64,000 bases of DNA. Source: Tolypeutes matacus. Its lineage: Eukaryota > Chordata > Mammalia > Cingulata > Chlamyphoridae. Below the pieces are notes generated by a model. The model saw only the letters and a program-made list of their open reading frames with translations. It was not told where the DNA came from and made no database searches. The DNA is taken from assembly GCA_026826555.1 (NCBI GenBank), contig JAKSZT010033425.1, positions 63,279 to 127,278 of the forward strand, in the 5' to 3' direction. Position 1 is the first letter of the stretch, and every line of letters starts with the position of its first letter. Below, piece after piece: positions 11,985 through 24,929 of this stretch. The position numbers and the translations under genes are program-made.

Positions 11985-12185
11985 GAAAGCAATGAAGTTT
12001 AATGTGAATGATGCACTATAGTTATTACTACAATTGTAATAAAATCTTTATATCAATTGTAACAAAGTTACCACAGTAATGCAGTTTTGATAATAGGAGG
12101 ATATATGGAAACTCCATATCTTCTACATGGTATTCCATTAAACTTACAACTTCCCTAATAATAAAAATAAGGACATGACCAGAAA
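11985..12185 (+). mobile_element. L1 3' end fragment
   Basis: Shares with 14700-14930 and 44660-44930 the ordered motifs for a xenarthran-type L1 3' end: ATAGTTA-TA-TACAATTGTAA, then ATCAATTGTAACAAAG, then ACTTACAACTTCCCTAATAA near the end. Orientation follows the A-rich tail. Confidence 0.65.
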
Positions 12186-12614
12186 AACACACACACATAA
12201 AAGTATTGTGTACCTAGTGGAAAAACTAATATAATGTATAATCCAGTTTGGAGTCCAATGTCATGAGGCAAATAGTCATCATTTCCTTTAAAACTTGGAG
12301 AACTTATTTTGAAATATTTATTAAAATGAAGTGGTATAACATTGTGCATACATAATTATATAGCATAGCCATATATAAAGCAAACATTAATAGAAAATAT
12401 AGAAATAAAAAATTGTATCAAAATTAAATAGTTTAAGATAAGGCTCACTACCACCAACAGAACAAAGTAAAAATTAAGTATTAATATAACTATTAAGCAT
12501 GTAATTTAACAACTTGTCCAAATTTGCATTCATAGGGCAGTATACACTAAATGTGAAAAAATATATTTTCTTTAAAATTTACTGAATTATACAACAAGGA
12601 AGTCTGAATTAATT
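12186..12614. other. AT-rich stretch, nothing recognised
   Basis: Sequence between two L1 fragments. Short direct CA run near 12187. I see no gene or clear repeat motif. Confidence 0.4.
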
Positions 12615-14695
12615 CCAAAAAAAATTAAATAATGTAATATATCACATTGAATGAATGATAAAAATCACATGATCATCTCAACTGATGCAGAAAAGGAATT
12701 TGACAAAATCCACCATGCCTTCTTGGTCAAAGCTTTTATAAATCTCGGAACTGAAGGAAATTTTCTCAACATGATATAGGACATATATGAAAAGCCCACA
12801 GCTAACATCCTACTTAATTGTTTAAGACAGAAAGCTTTCCCTCTAAAATCAGGAGCCAGACAAGATGTCCACTGTCACCACTGTTATCAAAAATTTTACT
12901 AGAATTTATTTCCAGAGAAATCAGTCTTGAAAAATAAATAAAAGGTATTTAAATTGAAAGGAAAGAAATCAAATTTCCTTATTTATAGATGACATAATCC
13001 TATATACAAAAAAAATCCTAAAAAATCCAAACCAAAGCTTCCAGAACTAATAAATGAAATCAGCAAAGTGGTAGATACAAGATGAACAGCCCAAATCAGT
13101 AGTGTTTTATAAACAAACAATGAACAATTGGAAGAAGACATCAAGAAAAAAGTCATTTAAAATGGAACTAAAAGAATCAAATATCTAGGAATAAATCTAA
13201 CCAAGGATGAAAAAGTCTTGTTCACAGAAAACTTCAAATCGTTGTTAAAATAAATCAGGGAAGACCAAAATAAAAGGAAGGACCACTCAATTGGGAAACA
13301 ATATTCTCTTCAACAAATGGTGCTGGGAAAACTGACTTTCCATATGCAGAAGAATGAACGAAGACCTCTACTTCACACCATATACAAAAATCAAGGGAGC
13401 AGGTGCAACTCAAATAGTTCAGCATCTTCTATCCAGGTACCAGGTCCAGGGATCAATACCCAGTATCTCCTAAAAAACAAAACAAAACAACAACAAGAAA
13501 AAACTGAAATGGATCATAGACCTAAATATTAGAGCCAGAATTATCAAATCCTTAGAAGAAAACATAAGGAAACATATTCAGGTAGCAGGCAATTGTTTCT
13601 TAGATTTTACACCCAAAACACAAGCAACAAAACAAAATAAAAAATAGATAAATGGGACCTCATTTTAATTAAAAACTTTTGCATCTCAAATTACTTTATC
13701 ATGAAAGTAAAATGACAACCTATACAATCAGAAAAAATATTTTGAAACCACATATCTAATAAACTGTTTAATATCCAGAATATATAAATAAATTTTTCAA
13801 CTTAACATTAAAAAAAAACAACCTAATTAAAAATGGTCAAAAACTTGAATAGACATTTCTTCCAGAATATATACAATGGCCCAATAGCATATGAAGAGAA
13901 GCTTACAATCATTTGCCATCAAGAAAATGCAAATCAAAATCACAATGGTATACAATTTCACACCCACTAGAATGGCTATTATTAATAAAACAAAAGAATA
14001 TTTTCAGTGTCGGAGGAGATGCAGAGAAATAGCACTCCTACATTGCTTGAGTGAATGTAAAATGCTGCAACCACTGCGCAAGTCAGTTGGGTGGTTCCAC
14101 AAAAAGTTAAGTATAGAATTACTATATGGCCTGGCAATCCCAGTACTAGTAATATAACTGAATGAATTGAAAGCAGGACCTTCATCAGATGTTTGTGCAC
14201 CAATGATCATAGCAGCATTAGTCACAATTTTTAAGTAATTGAGCAACTCTAGTGCCCATCAAATGATGCATGGATAACCAAACATGTGGTATATACCTAT
14301 GATGAAATATTACTCAGTTGTAAAAAGGAAAGAAGTTCAGATATATGTAATAGCCTTATGAATTATGAAGATATCCTGTTGTATGAAATAAGCCAGACAC
14401 AAAAGGACAAATATTATATAATCACATTGTTATGAAATTATTAGAATGAGCAAATTCATAGAGTCAGAATTTAGAATATATGCTACCAGGACACAGGCTG
14501 GTCCTAGGTAATAGGGAATTACACTTTAAAATGCAAATAATTCCTACTTGGAATGATGAAAATATTTTGGTAATTGATGGTGGTGATAAAAGCACAACAT
14601 TGTGAATGTAACTAACAACACTGACATATATCTGAATGAGGATAAAAGGTGAAATGTTAGATTGCATTATGGTAACAGAATAAAATTTCTTAAAA
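12615..14695 (+). mobile_element. L1 fragment: ORF2 reverse transcriptase to 3' UTR
   Basis: Plus-strand remains of ORF2. The reverse-transcriptase segment starts near 12655 (MIIST-DAEKEFDKIHH in translation), followed by [11 protein letters not shown] and YEKPTANIL. The [13 protein letters not shown] segment lies near 13185. A deletion then joins to the later part (near 13310-13500), and the C-terminal zinc-knuckle-like region and tail follow to about 14450. The 3' UTR (14450-14695) ends in AATAAAATTTCTTAAAAAA and matches 28240-28510. Many stops and frameshifts leave no functional frame. A SINE is nested at 13395-13500. Confidence 0.88.
13395..13500 (+). mobile_element. tRNA-derived SINE in the L1
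   Basis: The body reads like a tRNA head: GGAGCAGGTGCAACTCAAATAG, then GTACCAGGTCCAGGGATCAATACCC (the B-box position), then a short A/C-rich tail of AAAACAAAACAACAAC. The order and length of about 105 bases fit the simple xenarthran tRNA SINE. It interrupts L1 sequence that resumes at ATGGATCATAGACC. The copy is diverged and clear target-site repeats are not visible. Confidence 0.75.
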
Positions 14696-14699
14696 AATC

Positions 14700-14930
14700 C
14701 ATGAAACTACACTACACAAGCAGTGAATCCTAAATTAAAACACAGACTATATTTAACAGTACAATTATAAAAATGTGCTTTCATCAATTATAACCAATGT
14801 ACCACACCAATGCAATGTTTTAGTAATAAAGGAGTATATAGGAACCCTGTAACTTATGCATGATTGTTCAGTATATCCACAAGTTCTCTAATAAACTAAA
14901 TAAAACTAAAAACTATAATAAAATTTTAGA
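14700..14930 (+). mobile_element. L1 3' end fragment
   Basis: Starts with GAAACTACACTACACAAGCAG, continues through TTTAACAGTACAATTATAA and CATCAATTATAACCAATG, and ends at CAAGTTCTCTAATAAAC. The same ordered blocks stand at 11985-12185 and 44660-44930. It follows directly on the 3' tail of the previous L1, so it is a second insertion into or next to that tail. Confidence 0.7.
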
Positions 14931-15089
14931 TTGAAGAAGGGTCTGACTAGTTATGACAAAGTGGAAGCCATGCAAGGGATTAGTGGGGCTCAGTGGTAAG
15001 ATTCATTCTCAGTGGATCATATTATCAGAGTCCCAGAAGAAGAGAAAGAAGAATGGAGATGTATTTGAATAATTAATGGCCCACCACAT
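14931..15089 (+). repeat. Possible decayed tRNA SINE
   Basis: At 14984-15045 the sequence GGGGCTCAGTGGTAAGATTC and a later CAGAGTCCCAG have the spacing of a worn tRNA-type SINE head. The match is weak and the rest of the stretch is not recognised. Confidence 0.3.
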
Positions 15090-16235
15090 CTAAAATTTGG
15101 CTAAAGTTATAAATCCACATATTCAAGAAAACAAGATAATGCAAATGAGATCAATTCTTAGAAATTTACAACAAACACAACATAATTAACTTTTTATAAA
15201 ATTAAAAATAATAAAATTTCAAAGGCAGTGAGAAAAAAATGCATTACCAATATGGGAACAACCATTCAAATGAAAGTTTAATTCTCTGAAAGAACAGATA
15301 TAAGAAGGAAGCAACACAATATTTTTCAAGTACTGAAAGAAAATCTGTCAACCAAAAATACTGTATCTGGCAAAATTATCCTTCAGAATTGAGGATAAAT
15401 AAACACATTTACAGAGGAAGGAAAACTAAGAGAAAACTCTCTAATTAGAAATGAAATGATAACAGAATTATGCTGGTAATGTCACACACACAAAAGCATA
15501 ATGAATTGGGTAAAAATAGACATAATTATAATGGACTATACTTTTCCTGAGTTCTTAAAACATATTTGATGGTTAAATCAAAACTTGTAACATCATCAAT
15601 TGCTAAAAGAAATCTATACTGTGTGAAGTACTCACAAACAGTATAAAAAAAAGAAGATGGAATACTTAAAAATATTCAAATAACCTACAGAAAATTTAAA
15701 AAAGAAGAAACAAATGGAAAAACAACAAAAAAGCAGGCATTGGCTCTACCATACCAATAATTACTTTAAATGTAATTATTTCAATAATAAATACCAATTA
15801 CAAAATGGAAATTGGCAGCATGGATACAAATGCACATACAAACCATGTACTGTCTATTAGAAACTCACTTCAAACACAACATAGTTACATTGAAAGTAAA
15901 GGTATGCAAAAAGATACACCATGCTAAAATCAATTAATAAATTGATTATGTTAAATCTGTTAATATCAGATTTAAGTAGATCTCAGAGGAAAAAAAATTA
16001 CTGGGAGAAAGGTTGAACCAAAGAGGAAGACACAGTGATCCTACATGTGTATGCACCAAACAACAGGGTTTTAAAATACATGAAATAAACACTGATCAAG
16101 CTAAAAGGAGAATTAGAGAAAGCATTAGTTAAAATTGAGAATTTCAACATCCACCTCTGAGCAAATGATAGAAATACTAAATATTAAAGTAGCTAATTAT
16201 AGAATTGAAAAACACTACCCATCAACAGGATCTAA
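15090..16235 (+). mobile_element. Older L1 fragment: ORF1 end to ORF2 endonuclease
   Basis: The plus strand shows motifs of older mammalian L1s at nucleotide level. AAGTACTGAAAGAAAATCTGTC followed by ATACTGTATCTGGCAAAATTATCC lies near 15340-15385. TTGGCTCTACCATACCAATAATTAC lies near 15740. TATTAGAAACTCACTTCA (the QETHF position) lies near 15860. TGTATGCACCAAACAAC (the IYAPN position) lies near 16050. Heavily decayed, with no usable frame. Confidence 0.75.
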
Positions 16236-16261
16236 CCTTCATATATAAAGCACTCCACTTG

Positions 16262-16555
16262 ACAAATTTTTAAATTTTGAGGAGGTCCATTTATCTATTT
16301 CTTTCTTTCATTGCTTGTACTTTGGTGTAAAGTATATGAAATCATATCCTATTACAAGCTGTCATAGAGGCTTCCTTACATTATGTTCTAGGGGCTTTAT
16401 GGTGTTGGCTTGTTTATTATATCTTTGATCCATCTTGAGACAATTTTTCTTTAGGGCATGAGATGGTGATCATCTCCCATTCTTTTGGATATGGATATCC
16501 AGTTCTCCCAGCACCATTTGTTGAAGAGATCATTCTTTCCCAGCTGAGTGGGCAT
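16262..16555 (-). mobile_element. L1 ORF2 C-terminal fragment
   Basis: Aligns by eye with 570-850 and 33250-33550: TTTTGAGGAGGTCC-ATTTATCTATT, then GGCTTTATGGTGTTGGCTTG, then GGATATGGATATCCAGTTCTCCCA. This is the reverse complement of the ORF2 C-terminal coding region. It ends abruptly at the LTR that starts at 16556. Confidence 0.8.
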
Positions 16556-17082
16556 TGTTATGAGTTCCAAAAAGAAATATAAATTTGTTTCTAAACTGGT
16601 CAGTTCTTCTGGCATGATAACCCTTTGATTGAATTAGATTCAGCTGAGACATCTGATTAAATTATGTTAAGATTAGGGCTCTGATCCTAACCACATCATT
16701 AGAGTCTGTTTCAGCATCAACACTGAGTCCCCTTGGGGATAAAACAGATGCTAACATGGAAGTAAATACGTGGAGAAGGAAAGCACAGAAGCAGATATGC
16801 AGGAAAAGAGAGGGCTCCATAGACACATTCCTAGGAAGAGAGATAAGCTTGATAGTCTACAGCTGACCTTGTGGAGAGAACAGAGAAGCTGAGCCTGGAA
16901 AGAAATGAGGCCTGGGGAGAGAGACAAGCCTTTTGCCAGTCTACAGCTGAGATCAGAAGAAGCCGGGATCACAGAACCTTAAGAGGAAGGAGGAAGGCTG
17001 AATCCTTCTACAGATCACCTGCCATCTTGCATCAACATGTGGCAACAGATATTAGTCACCCCTTTGGCTGACTAATATATCA
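16556..17082 (+). mobile_element. Solo LTR, MaLR-like
   Basis: An LTR-like unit starting TGTTATGAGTTCC and ending GGCTGACTAATATATCA (TG...CA). It shares several ordered blocks with 54213-54739, including GATAGTCTACAGCTGACC, AGAAATG-GCC and the CCTTTGGCTGACTAA end. It is inserted in L1 sequence at its left. I see no matching 5-base target repeat. The class is inferred from general structure and is not certain. Confidence 0.6.
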
Positions 17083-17282
17083 GGAAAATGAGCTCACCCT
17101 TTCATTAATCAATTTAGTACAATGGTCAATAATGTGGGATAAGTCCCATGGAAGTTAATCATAAGAGTTAAATTGAGCCCAGTGGCACCAAGGAGAGCTC
17201 CTTTTGCTATTCTACTACTTTGAATAAATGAGTACATTTTTATTCTCCCACTTGCAATACACTTACAAACACAATAAGGCTG

Positions 17283-17545
17283 GTTTTTTTTAAACAAATG
17301 AATTTTATTGACACATATTAATAAATTATTAATCCATCCAGTGTACAATCAATGATATTTTGTATATCATAGTTATGCATTCATCTCTTCATTTTTAAAA
17401 CATTTCCATTATTCCAGTAACAATAATAAAAATAACACAAAAGCCAACCAAATTAAACTCATCATCTCTCAATATCTCTATGCTTCCCCTGCCATACATA
17501 TCTGCTATTCTGTTTCCTTCTCTAGTTTATTTGTATTTATTTTGT
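17283..17545 (-). repeat. L1 3' UTR-type fragment
   Basis: Starts with a T tract and TTTTATTGACACATATTAATAAA, then GTGTACAATCAATGATATT and CATTTTTAAAACATTTCCATTA. I associate this order with a xenarthran L1 3' UTR in reverse. No coding sequence is attached. The 17083-17282 stretch before it is not recognised. Confidence 0.5.
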
Positions 17546-17574
17546 GAAAACATTTTTTTACTTGCAATGTACTT

Positions 17575-17920
17575 TTTTAAAATATATTTTTTATTTCTTT
17601 TTAATTCTTAGATTACAAATATGTTACATAAAAATATAGGGGATTCAGGGAAGCGGCTGTGGCTCAATCATTAGGGCTCCTGTTTACCATTTGGGAGGCC
17701 CCGGGTTCGGTTCCCGGGGCCTCCTGGTGAAGGCAGGCCCGCCCGCATGGCATGGTTAGCTGACCCAGGGAGCACAAGCAGCAAGGGGGGGATAGATGAA
17801 TAAATAAATAAAATCTTTAAAAAAAAGTATATATATATATATAGGGGATTCAAATATGACCCACTCCCTACATCGCCCACATTTTCTCACACAGTAAGCT
17901 TCTAATAAGCAAATTGACCA
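17575..17920 (-). mobile_element. Family X 3' end, with nested SINE
   Basis: After removal of the SINE at 17648-17838, the flanks join to TTAGATTACA-ATGTTACATAAAAATATAGGGGATTC-ATGACCCACTCCCTAC. This aligns with the X copies at 29220-29300, 34430-34520 and 55090-55160. Minus orientation follows from the T-rich left end. Confidence 0.7.
17648..17838 (+). mobile_element. Young tRNA-derived SINE with target-site repeats
   Basis: The tRNA-like head starts GGGAAGCGGCTGTGGCTCAA. A B-box-like GGTTCGGTTCCC lies near 17705, then a tRNA-unrelated body (GCAGGCCCGCCCGCATGG), and it ends in ATAAATAAATAAAATCTTTAAAAAAAA. The flanks carry the perfect 14-base direct repeat ATATAGGGGATTCA at 17634-17647 and 17839-17852. 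The host sequence is the 3' end of a family X element. Very close in sequence to the SINE at 41374, so both are fairly recent. The A and B box positions suggest transcription by RNA polymerase III when it was active. Confidence 0.93.
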
Positions 17921-17924
17921 CCCA

Positions 17925-18975
17925 TTGTGTATGACAATTGAATCTGATTGCAAGAGAAACCTAAAATCTTTTCTCAAAGTTTCTCATTGATTTCACCATT
18001 ACAAAATTCCCTCTAAGTTAATTAATGCTTTGCTTTATTTTTGTTCAGAATGTGAAGGTGAACTGAGTTGGGAATCCTAGGGATGCTTTAGCAAACTCTT
18101 CTCCTGAGATCCAAACTGCAGCTACAAGTGCTTGTAATTTCTTCCTTTTAATAATAACTTTAAAATTATTATATCATTGCACTTTAATAAGTCCCCTGGC
18201 TTGCCCAATACTGGGGCTTAATAGGGAGGGACAGCTCCTTTCTCCTTTTCAAGGTGGTAAATATCAGCTACAGGAAATTACTAAATAAAGAGAGCAAAGC
18301 TGCTTTCAAGGCTTCTTAAATGCTTTGTGTGAGACAATTTTAAACTTTCTTCATTTCCTATGCATTAATCTGCCCTTATTTTAATTACAAAGACCTCATT
18401 GGGAAGCAGAGTGATGCTTAAGTTAGGGAAATAGAATTCCTACCATCTCAAGGGAATGTCTCAGTGAAACCTGCCTGATCAAAACAAAGCAATCACTTTG
18501 AATCTAAATTATTGGTTAGTTATGATGTTTTTTGGTTTTCTGTTCTCAAACAAAAGTCCTTGTTGTCATTGTTGCTTTTCCTGTACACCACAACTCACCT
18601 TATTGAACCAGAGAAGAATACAACATTGGGCTCACCATTAGCAGATAGGTTTAATGAGAAGAGATACTAATATTTATTAATCTAACAACCACAAGAAAAG
18701 CTGTCATGATTTTATAATCTAATTTGAAGTATTATACTCCACTGCCCCTTGACAAATCCTCTTACTAATCTTTAACTACAACAAACAAACAAAATAAATA
18801 AAAAAAAACAAAAAAACAGAAAGCAGACTGGCTACCGATGCTGATTAACATACTTCAATAACTGATGACTGGATCTTGGTAGAGCTGGGATTTAAAAACT
18901 GACCAAACTGTGTACATGTAGAAATAAATTAAATGAGTTAGACATGATATTATTTAGGTGAGTCTATTTGAGTAA
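17925..18975. other. Stretch without recognised features
   Basis: About 1 kb with no gene or named repeat that I can support. An A-rich run of CAAACAAACAAAATAAA type stands near 18782-18820. Confidence 0.4.
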
Positions 18976-18979
18976 TTAA

Positions 18980-19440
18980 CTATTGAAGCTGGCTAGTAAA
19001 ATAGGGAATCATTAGATGGATCTAGAACCTGGCATGGACACTAATACCCCCAAGAAGGCTGCTGGAAGACCCTTGTGAGATTTCCACCACCCAGAATGAA
19101 ATTGCCGGATATTCTCAGAAGCCCCAGATATTCTCCAGGGACATTATCATTGGCCCCACCTGGGGGATTCATGGGTGCAGTAATCAATCAAAACAGCAAA
19201 CACCTGGGACTCCTCCCATGCTATTAGCAAAAGGTTGGGATAATTAATGATTTAAAAGCAGGCACAAAGGTTAAATTCCTCCTGCTCCTGATCCCTGCTC
19301 CTGGCTACGACTCTCTCTTGGCTCTCTGTGCCCTGCTCCCACCGTGTCCTACCTGCGCAGAACAACATGCAAAATAAGTTAATGAGATATAAGTATTAAA
19401 ATAAAAAGTTGTTTTGTCACCATCCAGCTATAGTGTTAGG
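18980..19440 (+). mobile_element. Possible solo LTR
   Basis: A compact block richer in GC than its flanks. It has a TTTAAAAG box near 19250, a C/T-rich leader after it (CTCCTGCTCCTGATCCC), and AATAAAAAG near 19402 as a possible poly-A signal. That layout fits an LTR of an endogenous retrovirus. No second copy is present in the window and the ends are not fixed. Confidence 0.4.
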
Positions 19441-20735
19441 TCATGCTGCTTCTAAAAAATCATCATCATTAAAGAAACAAGACATCTGAATCACAGTTCA
19501 GTGATTTACAACAATTATAGATATCTAATTCTGGCTACTTCAAGGCTAATATGCATCAAGACTTTTATTCAGTAAACTATCACTGTTATTGATATTTTCT
19601 TTTGGATAGAGTGTAAAATATCAGAAGATTAGCAATTGCTTAAAATACAATTCAGTGAGGCAAAACACATCTGTTAATTTTTCAGTACACAGCATAGGCC
19701 AATTTAGATGTACCCATTTTAGTGCGGTCTTTGGTACTTCTGAAAAGTGGTTAACCAAAGTAGAACTAAATAAGGTAGAAGTTTCTGAGTTAATACAGTC
19801 AAAATCTGAGATTTGATTGAAAGTTTTTTTTTTCATGCTTGTTGTAATAATTATATATGGACTGCTAAGATTTGGGGGTAAATTGTTGGATCTTTCTCCA
19901 ATTAACATTTTGGAAAACTTCAGCCTTAACTAAGGAAGTACCTTGGGTAGCTCAAACCATTCAATTTTGTCCATAGCTCTTCAATTTTGTCCATAGCTTC
20001 TTCTGGAAATTTATTTAGGTTATCTTTCCTTAGATTTGTCTATCCAGATTTTGGCATGGCCTTCCTCAGCAGTCATGTGATTTAATTGGTAAAGGTCTGA
20101 GTTTCCAAGCTTTTAAGTCTGGATAAGTTTGAATTATTTTGCAAAATCTACTAGGTCTCTTCAGTATGATTTGAGGAATCTTATCACTACAGAAGGGGAA
20201 TTAGTCTAACCTAGGATATAACGTAGTAGGACAGAAATGGTTTAAAGGAGGGTTAGAACAGCCAGATTCAAGAATTCTGGATAATTTTTCAAGACTGATG
20301 ATGTACTTAGATATGTCTTTGTTAGTCTTTGTTCATTTAGTTTTGTTTCTTGAAGAGAGGTGATTATAGAGTTAGTTAAAACTTTGGAAACATCCAAGTA
20401 CCAATTAAAATAAGTATCACATTCTGGTTGCTTAGTTTTAGAGACTCTATTTTATAATTGAACATACAAATATACCCATTTTGGCATATCAAAATGTACT
20501 CACTGTGACTATCATAACTCAAAATTTTCTCTAGTGTTCTAGTTCAAGTGAGATAAGATTTTACATGAGGCAGCTGGTACAAGAAACCAGCTAGTCTCCA
20601 AACAGCAGTACCCTATTGGAATATTTGATAGCTGGAAAATGTGATACTAAAAATGTCTTCATTCTGAATATTCAAATATACTAATTGTTCTGGTTTTATA
20701 ATATTCTAATTTTAGAAGTTTACTCTTTGTACTTA
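19441..20735. other. Unassigned stretch with a 20-bp tandem repeat
   Basis: No recognised coding motif. The open frame on the minus strand at 19621-19908 has no motif I know. At 19960-19999 the unit TTCAATTTTGTCCATAGCTC is present twice head to tail, a small replication-slip duplication. The stretch precedes an LTR-like block and could be retroviral interior, but no gag, pol or env motif is visible. Confidence 0.4.
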
Positions 20736-20739
20736 CTTC

Positions 20740-21260
20740 CCTGAGGGATATTAACCAGAACTTCTCAGTTTTGCTTACAGAAATAAGATAACATCCCAAA
20801 GCAAAACCAGACGGAGTAATTTCAGGAGCACCTTATGACCCAGTAAATCTATAACTTTCCTCAGAGGAAACAAAAGCTTGATATTCTTGAGAAGTTGGCT
20901 GAGTAAGAAGGCATAAATATCTTGCTAAACTGTTGTTAATTAGCTGCTGAAACCAAGGATAAATTTGACATACTTGAGACAACATAGTACACTTATCCTC
21001 CTCACAAGACTCCTGGAAGATCTATCATCATCACTCCTTTTTCTTATTTTTCTTCTCCTTTTACCCCTCTGCCTTTGCCTATAAAAACCCTAACTCACAT
21101 TTTCATTTTGAACTGATTTTGGGAAGATTCCCCCAGTTTCTTGCTTGCACACTTGTTATCATTTTCTCACTTTGAGACCTTTGTCTCCATTGTGATACTC
21201 AATTGGTTTGCCCATCTATAGGGAATAGCCATGCTTATGGTTACATTCTTATAATTGGAA
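20740..21260 (+). mobile_element. Endogenous retrovirus LTR, class I-like
   Basis: The block has the signs of a retroviral LTR: a C/T-rich stretch, a TATA box (CCTATAAAAACCC near 21080), then TTGAACTGATTTTGGGAAG, and TTTCTCACTTTGAGACCTTTGTCTC near 21165, a layout common in class I endogenous retrovirus LTRs. The left border is approximate. No viral coding region can be recognised next to it, so it may be a solo LTR. Confidence 0.55.
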
Positions 21261-22759
21261 TGCATTCCTTTCATTAGTTCTAATAATGAGCAATCCAAAA
21301 TCCTACACCTGAGAGGAATTGTCTCGGTTTTGAGCAAATGTGATGTTTTATAGTGTGCCTTTCACAGGATACTCACAGACTCACAGAATACTTGTTTTAC
21401 CTGTCATGCAGCCTGTGCTTTAGTTGCCTTACACTTGGCCAGTTACCCCTAATTGCATGGAAACCGTCTTGATGGTAGTGGGTGACCTTGTGTCAATCTA
21501 GTCCATCTGTGACCACTTAGTTCTTTCACATTCCTTAAATGAAAGCAGAAATATAAATACAAAATTAAGATATGGCCTGTGTAATTGAAATGAATTGAGG
21601 CTTAAGTTTCTTTAGCCTCAAGGTAATTCTGTCTATGAATTTTTCTTTAGACCCTCTAAAGTTGTGTTTATTGTAGGTGTTATTATCACTTGATACTGTT
21701 TGAAAAATATTTAAGTGTATTATGTATTGATAAAACTGAACTATGTAGACTATTAAAAAGAAATTATAATCCAGAACATTCTGTCACATACAAATGAGGA
21801 CATCTCCTTAGAGAACTATATTGGGTAAAGGAATTAAAGTGGAGTCTAGTGTAAAGGAAGTGATGGGTTTTGGTGGGATGGGAATGGCTTACTCTAAATT
21901 GGAGGTGCTTGAACTTGTTGTTTCCTTTTGTTCCTCAGCAATTACTCCTAACTTTCTAATGTGGCTGGTGATAGTACTTCCAAGGTTTGTTTTTTTAATT
22001 TGTACTTGTTAATACTTGTAAATGATTCACATGTTGCCAGACAACCTGCAAGTACTAAATAAATATTAGTTTTAATTATTATTATTATTATTATTGTAGT
22101 CACTGTTATTTGAATAACATTCTTGGTATATGAGGTGTATTCAGGGATGGAATCATCTCTTTCACTGCATTACTCAAATGTGTACAAAAACACTTAAAAA
22201 TTATCCACATCCCTGTGTGACATTGTACTACCTAAGTCTCAACAAAAAAATAAACACATAAGTAAACTGAACAAACTCTCCAAATATAGAATAACAAAAT
22301 TGACCCTCTAAATAAAGCTCAGACTGACCACATGCCCAACCCTATCCAAACACCTGGTAACCATTTATGGCTGACCTATGCCATGACACACACCTTCCTG
22401 TCTCTGGCTCACCAACCTATGGCACCTGAGAAACACTTTCTATACGTACACACAAATAAGTGGGTAAGGGAAGCATAAAAGATTATCCTTTTATGATTGT
22501 TCTAGAGGAATGAGAAGGAATTTAAAACAAATGTGTCCAGGTGAACCCATATGGCAGATTACTGTCCTTAAAGTCAATTAACACCTTGATGACACTTTTA
22601 TTATTTAAAATCCAAGACTATAAATATTTTATTCTAGAGAAAGCAAAAATGCAAGAACAATAAAATATTGTCCTGATGTAAAAAGTATCCAAAGCTGAGA
22701 TTAATAGTTTAAATTTCCACAAATGCAAACAATGTCACATATGGCATTGTAATTTATTT

Positions 22760-23600
22760 TCTTAAATTTTATTGAAGTATATCATTCATATATGAACTTA
22801 CATGAAAAATAAGTATATAGGATAGTTTGTGAATGTACAAAACAAACATCCATATCCTCATACAAGGTCCCCACATATATCCCCACCACAAACACCTTGC
22901 ATTACTATGAAACATTAGTTTCAAACTATGAAAGAGCATAATCAAAATATTACTAACCATAGTCCATATCTTACAATTGGTGTATTTTCCCCCAAATCAC
23001 TCAATTTTTAATACCATATATTAGTATTATATATTTACTATCATTCATAAGATAACACTCTTATATTTGTCCTGTTAACCACAGTCCATCATCGACCAAA
23101 AGATTCCTTGTGTTATACAGTCCCATATTTTGTACAGTCTATTCCAAGTGTACATTCAGTGGCTCTCATTTTCATAAGAGTTCTGCTGTCATCAGCTCAG
23201 TCAATTTTAGAACATCTTCATTATTCCAAAAGGAAAAATTCCATACCCCTTTTGACCACCTATGGTTTTCCCTTAGTATTGAAATAATATCTTCTTGCCA
23301 TTGTTGCAAAATATTGCAACGTTACTGGGAACTCTCATCTATGATTTACATTAGCTTTAATTTTCCTGTGAATTACCATATTCTTGGTATTTTGTAAAAG
23401 AATAGCATTCTTATATTTATACTATTCACTACAATCTTCTTCTACAACCCAAATCACTATGTTATACATTCCCTAGATTGGTCTTTATATAGTGAGTATA
23501 GCTAAAACTGCTGATTTATAAATGTGATTGTGGCTGAAAGGGGTAGACTTTTGACATAATTGTCAATTGAAAGGATACTAGAGAAAAATCTAGAGAATGA
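22760..23600. repeat. L1 3' UTR-like insertion in segment A
   Basis: Motifs AATTTTATTGAAGTATATCATTC, CACCACAAACACCTTGCATT and CTATGAAAGAGCATAATC recur at 39055-39240. The right end (GATTTATAAATGTGATTGTGG) recurs at 39635-39660. The stretch is absent from the matching place in B near 51925, where the flanks join directly, so it is an insertion into A or a clean loss in B. Orientation is probably minus for most of it but is not certain. Confidence 0.6.
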
Positions 23601-23985
23601 ATTTTACATTGCAATGGAAATTTCTTTACTCAGTTAAACATTTTATCATTAATTAATTTATTCATATTCATTTATCACATACCAAATAAGTTATTGGAAG
23701 AATGCTAAGCATGGGAAATCCAAGGTGCAAGCATAGCCCCTCTCTCAAAGTGCTCACAGATAAGAGAGATAGATTATCAGATCATCAAGATTGTGTGGAA
23801 ATTATGTTACAGAGATATAAATGGGATGGAATTAGTTAAAGAAGTAAGGCATCTAATTCATCTGGGGCTTGCAAGGATAAAAAGGGAAGAGAGAGAGAGA
23901 GAGTGATAAAATCTGGTATTGGGAAATATTTTGCAAAAAGAGAAAATTAATGGAGATGTTAAAATGAATCTAATTTAAATCTAGA

Positions 23986-24821
23986 AAAATATGTAAAATA
24001 TTACAGCCAATTTAATATTTTTTTAGGCTTCAAACTAATAATATCAAGGCTCAAAATTTACCTGGAGAGTAAATTTGTTACTATATACTACTAAATGTGT
24101 AAAAAAAGGGTTGGTAGATCCCATGTTAAACCTACTTATTAGATTTAAAAGAATGTTTCTAGATTCTTTGGAATTCTCTGTACAGCTCCATGCAATATAT
24201 GGATGAAGTAAATTTTACTTATTCCATATATATGTTCTTCTTTTTCTTGCTGTACTGAACTACTTAATAATATAGACAGTGAATCTTATTGAAATATCCA
24301 CCAAATTCTAAAAGAATGGTTCAATAGTTCATCATAGTTTATGCTGATCTTTAAAGTATAAATTATGATAGATGTAGGGATTTTTGTAGACTCTCATTGT
24401 CTGAAAAAGAAGTCCCTGTCTATTGTTAATATTCGGAGAATTCTTAACAAAAATAGATGTTAACTTTTACCCAGTACTTTTATGTATCTATTTATATGTC
24501 CACAAATTATTTTCTCATTTATGGTATTATTAATTGTAAATTATACCTTATTGAATATTTTGACAAATTTTTACTACTAAAAATAAATGTAATTTATTCC
24601 TTACAAATATTTTCCAGTGGATATCTGGTTCTGAATTCCTAATATTTGTTCATCCATAATTTTCCATTTTTGCAATATACTAATGAAATTGTATATAAAA
24701 GTTACAGTGGCCTCATGAAATGAGTTGACAGTGTTTCATTTTTTATTATATGGAAACATGTGCAGAAGAATGGTATTATTACACACACCTGCATATAGAT
24801 AGATAAATAGATAGATAGATT

Positions 24822-24868
<47 letters not shown>

Positions 24869-24883
24869 GATAGATAGATAGAT

Positions 24884-24929
<46 letters not shown>

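Noticed and set aside
17648..17720. A possible functional tRNA gene
   Set aside because: The tRNA-like head continues into a SINE body with an A-rich tail and target-site repeats, and no proper acceptor stem pairing is seen. It is a SINE.
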